Origin: Deinococcales bacterium
GTDB taxonomy: Bacteria > Deinococcota > Deinococci > Deinococcales > JAAFIG01
Direction of reading: 5' to 3'
Length of the DNA: 32,120 nt
NCBI GenBank assembly: GCA_013298185.1
Contig: JAAFJQ010000015.1
Span: forward strand, 1-32,120
Positions 30,951 to 32,120 of this stretch are shown piece after piece. The notes under the pieces are model-generated. The model made no database searches. It saw only the letters and a list, made by a program, of their open reading frames with translations, and was not told the DNA's origin. The position numbers were made by a program, and so were the translations under genes. Each line of letters begins with the position of its first letter. The first letter of the stretch is position 1.

Positions 30951-32120
30951 TCACTTTGGCGAAATTGCCACCGATGCCCGGTACACCCGCAATTTGCTCC
31001 AAACTCGCGGCGCGGATTTCTTCTAGACTGGTGAAATGCTCGAGCAAGGCTTCTTTGCGTTTCTCGCCGATGCCCGGGACATCATCAAAAACCGATTTCA
31101 GCATTGCTTCGGCTCGCAATTTTCGGTGGTAGGTAATTGCATAATGATGCACTTCGTCGCGCACCGCAATCATCATCCGCAGGGCTGGATGCGTCTCGAG
31201 CAAGCGCACTTCGCGGTTCTTGCCAACTTCTGTGCCGCTGCCCAACCACCACTGAGCGCCATAAATGCTGGGCAGAATCAGGGTTTCTTCGCGTTTGGCT
31301 AAGCCCACCACAGGCACTTGCACACCAGCTTCGCGCAACGCATCGAGTGCTGCATTCACTTGTCCGCGCCCACCATCAATCATCAGCAAATCTGGCATTG
31401 GTAATTTCTCGGATAAACTGCCGGTGAAGCGCCGCAGCACGGTTTGGTGCATACTGGTGTAATCATCGGGGTGGTCTAAGCCTTTGACCTTAAAGCGCCG
31501 ATGCTCACCTTTGCGGGCGCGTCCGCCTTCAAACACGACCATGCCCGAAACAATGTGTGTGCCGAATAAATTGCTGTTGTCATAGCCTTCAATGCGCCAC
31601 GGGCGTTCTGGCAGCGCCAAAACTTCTTTCAGCGCCTCGAGTCCGGGGTTCTCGCCACGTTTCTCAAGCAGCGCTAATTCAGATTCCAAACCAGTCTGAG
31701 CGTTGCGGGTTGCCATCTCGAGCAAATCCACTTTTTCGCCGCGTTGCGGGTGGCGCAATTCGACTTTTCGGTGCGCCCGAGATGACATAAATTCTTGCCA
31801 GACATCGGCGTCCTCAAATTCGACTGGCACAAGCACCAGTGGCGGAATTTGCATGGCAACACCGTAGTAATCCTGCATAAAGGCTTTGAGGATTTCTTCC
31901 AAGGTGCTTTCTTCTGCGCCAGTCAAGAAGCGTTTATCGCGCCCAATTACCCGACCAGAACGCATCTGAAAATGCTGTACCATGGCAAATTCGCCAGCTT
32001 GCGCCACGCCCAAAAAGTCCATGTCCTCGAGACCCGTGTTCAGCGCCACTTGCTGATCCGAACCAAAGAGTTTTTCGACGGCTTGTACCCGATCGCGGAT
32101 GCCAGCCGCCAATTCAAATT
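30928..32120 (-). CDS. uvrC: Excinuclease ABC subunit C, C-terminal part
   Basis: The gene is open to the right edge, so the N-terminal GIY-YIG nuclease domain is outside. The first visible residues, [18 protein letters not shown], are the UVR motif that binds UvrB; the reading frame continues across the edge, so no start is claimed. The central part holds the RNase-H-like endonuclease domain: [20 protein letters not shown], then [14 protein letters not shown] and [10 protein letters not shown]. Two helix-hairpin-helix motifs close the chain: [18 protein letters not shown] and [15 protein letters not shown]. It makes the 5' and 3' incisions in nucleotide excision repair. About 397 codons are visible of the roughly 600 usual. 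Confidence 0.95.
   Translation of the reverse strand, partial: FELAAGIRDRVQAVEKLFGSDQQVALNTGLEDMDFLGVAQAGEFAMVQHFQMRSGRVIGRDKRFLTGAEESTLEEILKAFMQDYYGVAMQIPPLVLVPVEFEDADVWQEFMSSRAHRKVELRHPQRGEKVDLLEMATRNAQTGLESELALLEKRGENPGLEALKEVLALPERPWRIEGYDNSNLFGTHIVSGMVVFEGGRARKGEHRRFKVKGLDHPDDYTSMHQTVLRRFTGSLSEKLPMPDLLMIDGGRGQVNAALDALREAGVQVPVVGLAKREETLILPSIYGAQWWLGSGTEVGKNREVRLLETHPALRMMIAVRDEVHHYAITYHRKLRAEAMLKSVFDDVPGIGEKRKEALLEHFTSLEEIRAASLEQIAGVPGIGGNFAKVIKAHFSV

Noticed and set aside
32110-32112. TTG at the right edge as the uvrC start
   Set aside because: The frame continues upstream with Phe-Glu, and the visible chain begins in the middle of UvrC; the N-terminal domain must lie outside.
1-32120. 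tRNA or rRNA genes, insertion sequences, integrases
   Set aside because: None were seen on either strand; no transposase-like frame or terminal inverted repeats were noticed.

Overview
The window looks like a chromosomal segment of a Deinococcota (Deinococcus-Thermus) bacterium of medium GC. The main evidence is the single-stranded DNA-binding protein with two OB folds in one chain, which is typical of that phylum. Several genes also have a TANNNT -10 hexamer 5-6 bases before the ATG, as expected for leaderless messages. The phylum call is an inference; the genus cannot be read from the sequence.

Layout. Positions 1-7217 hold ordinary genes: a partial secreted protein, ribokinase, a subtilisin-like lipoprotein, a secreted protein of unknown function, ssb and a Ca2+/H+ exchanger of the CaCA family. 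Positions 7221-22275 (minus strand) form one long gas vesicle locus. In transcription order it holds gvpA, a coiled-coil/winged-helix protein, gvpN, a small coiled-coil protein, an Hsp20 (GvpH-like), a Cdc48-type double AAA ATPase, a GvpF/L protein fused to a J domain, gvpF, gvpG, gvpL, gvpS, another gvpF/L, a 96-residue unknown, gvpK and gvpJ. A giant HD-GYP/PAS/histidine kinase, a NarL/LuxR response regulator, a small unknown and a stand-alone HD-GYP protein follow. Eight consecutive junctions, from gvpF to the kinase, are 4-base ATGA overlaps, so the two-component system is built into the organelle operon.

A divergent plus-strand operon (22504-29972) starts on the other side of the gvpA control region. 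It encodes an E2-acyltransferase-like protein lacking the catalytic His, an HD-GYP-like protein with altered motifs, a D12 DNA-methyltransferase-like protein lacking DPPY, a GAF-PAS protein, a DUF4388-(Glu repeat)-ParA ATPase and a GAF-PAS-DUF4388 protein. I read this as a candidate undescribed regulatory or positioning module for gas vesicles, made largely of repurposed enzyme folds. The region between the two operons holds three CCCAATTGGG-type palindromes spaced exactly 23 bp apart. Their half-sites resemble NarL boxes, so they are plausible targets of the operon's own response regulator.

The window ends with a family 2 glycosyltransferase and the 3' part of uvrC. Across the whole window the palindrome CTCGAG is strongly over-represented (about 30 copies in the first 5.1 kb, where about one is expected). 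It also sits inside several coding repeats in different reading frames, which suggests a DNA-level function or bias similar to cyanobacterial HIP1.
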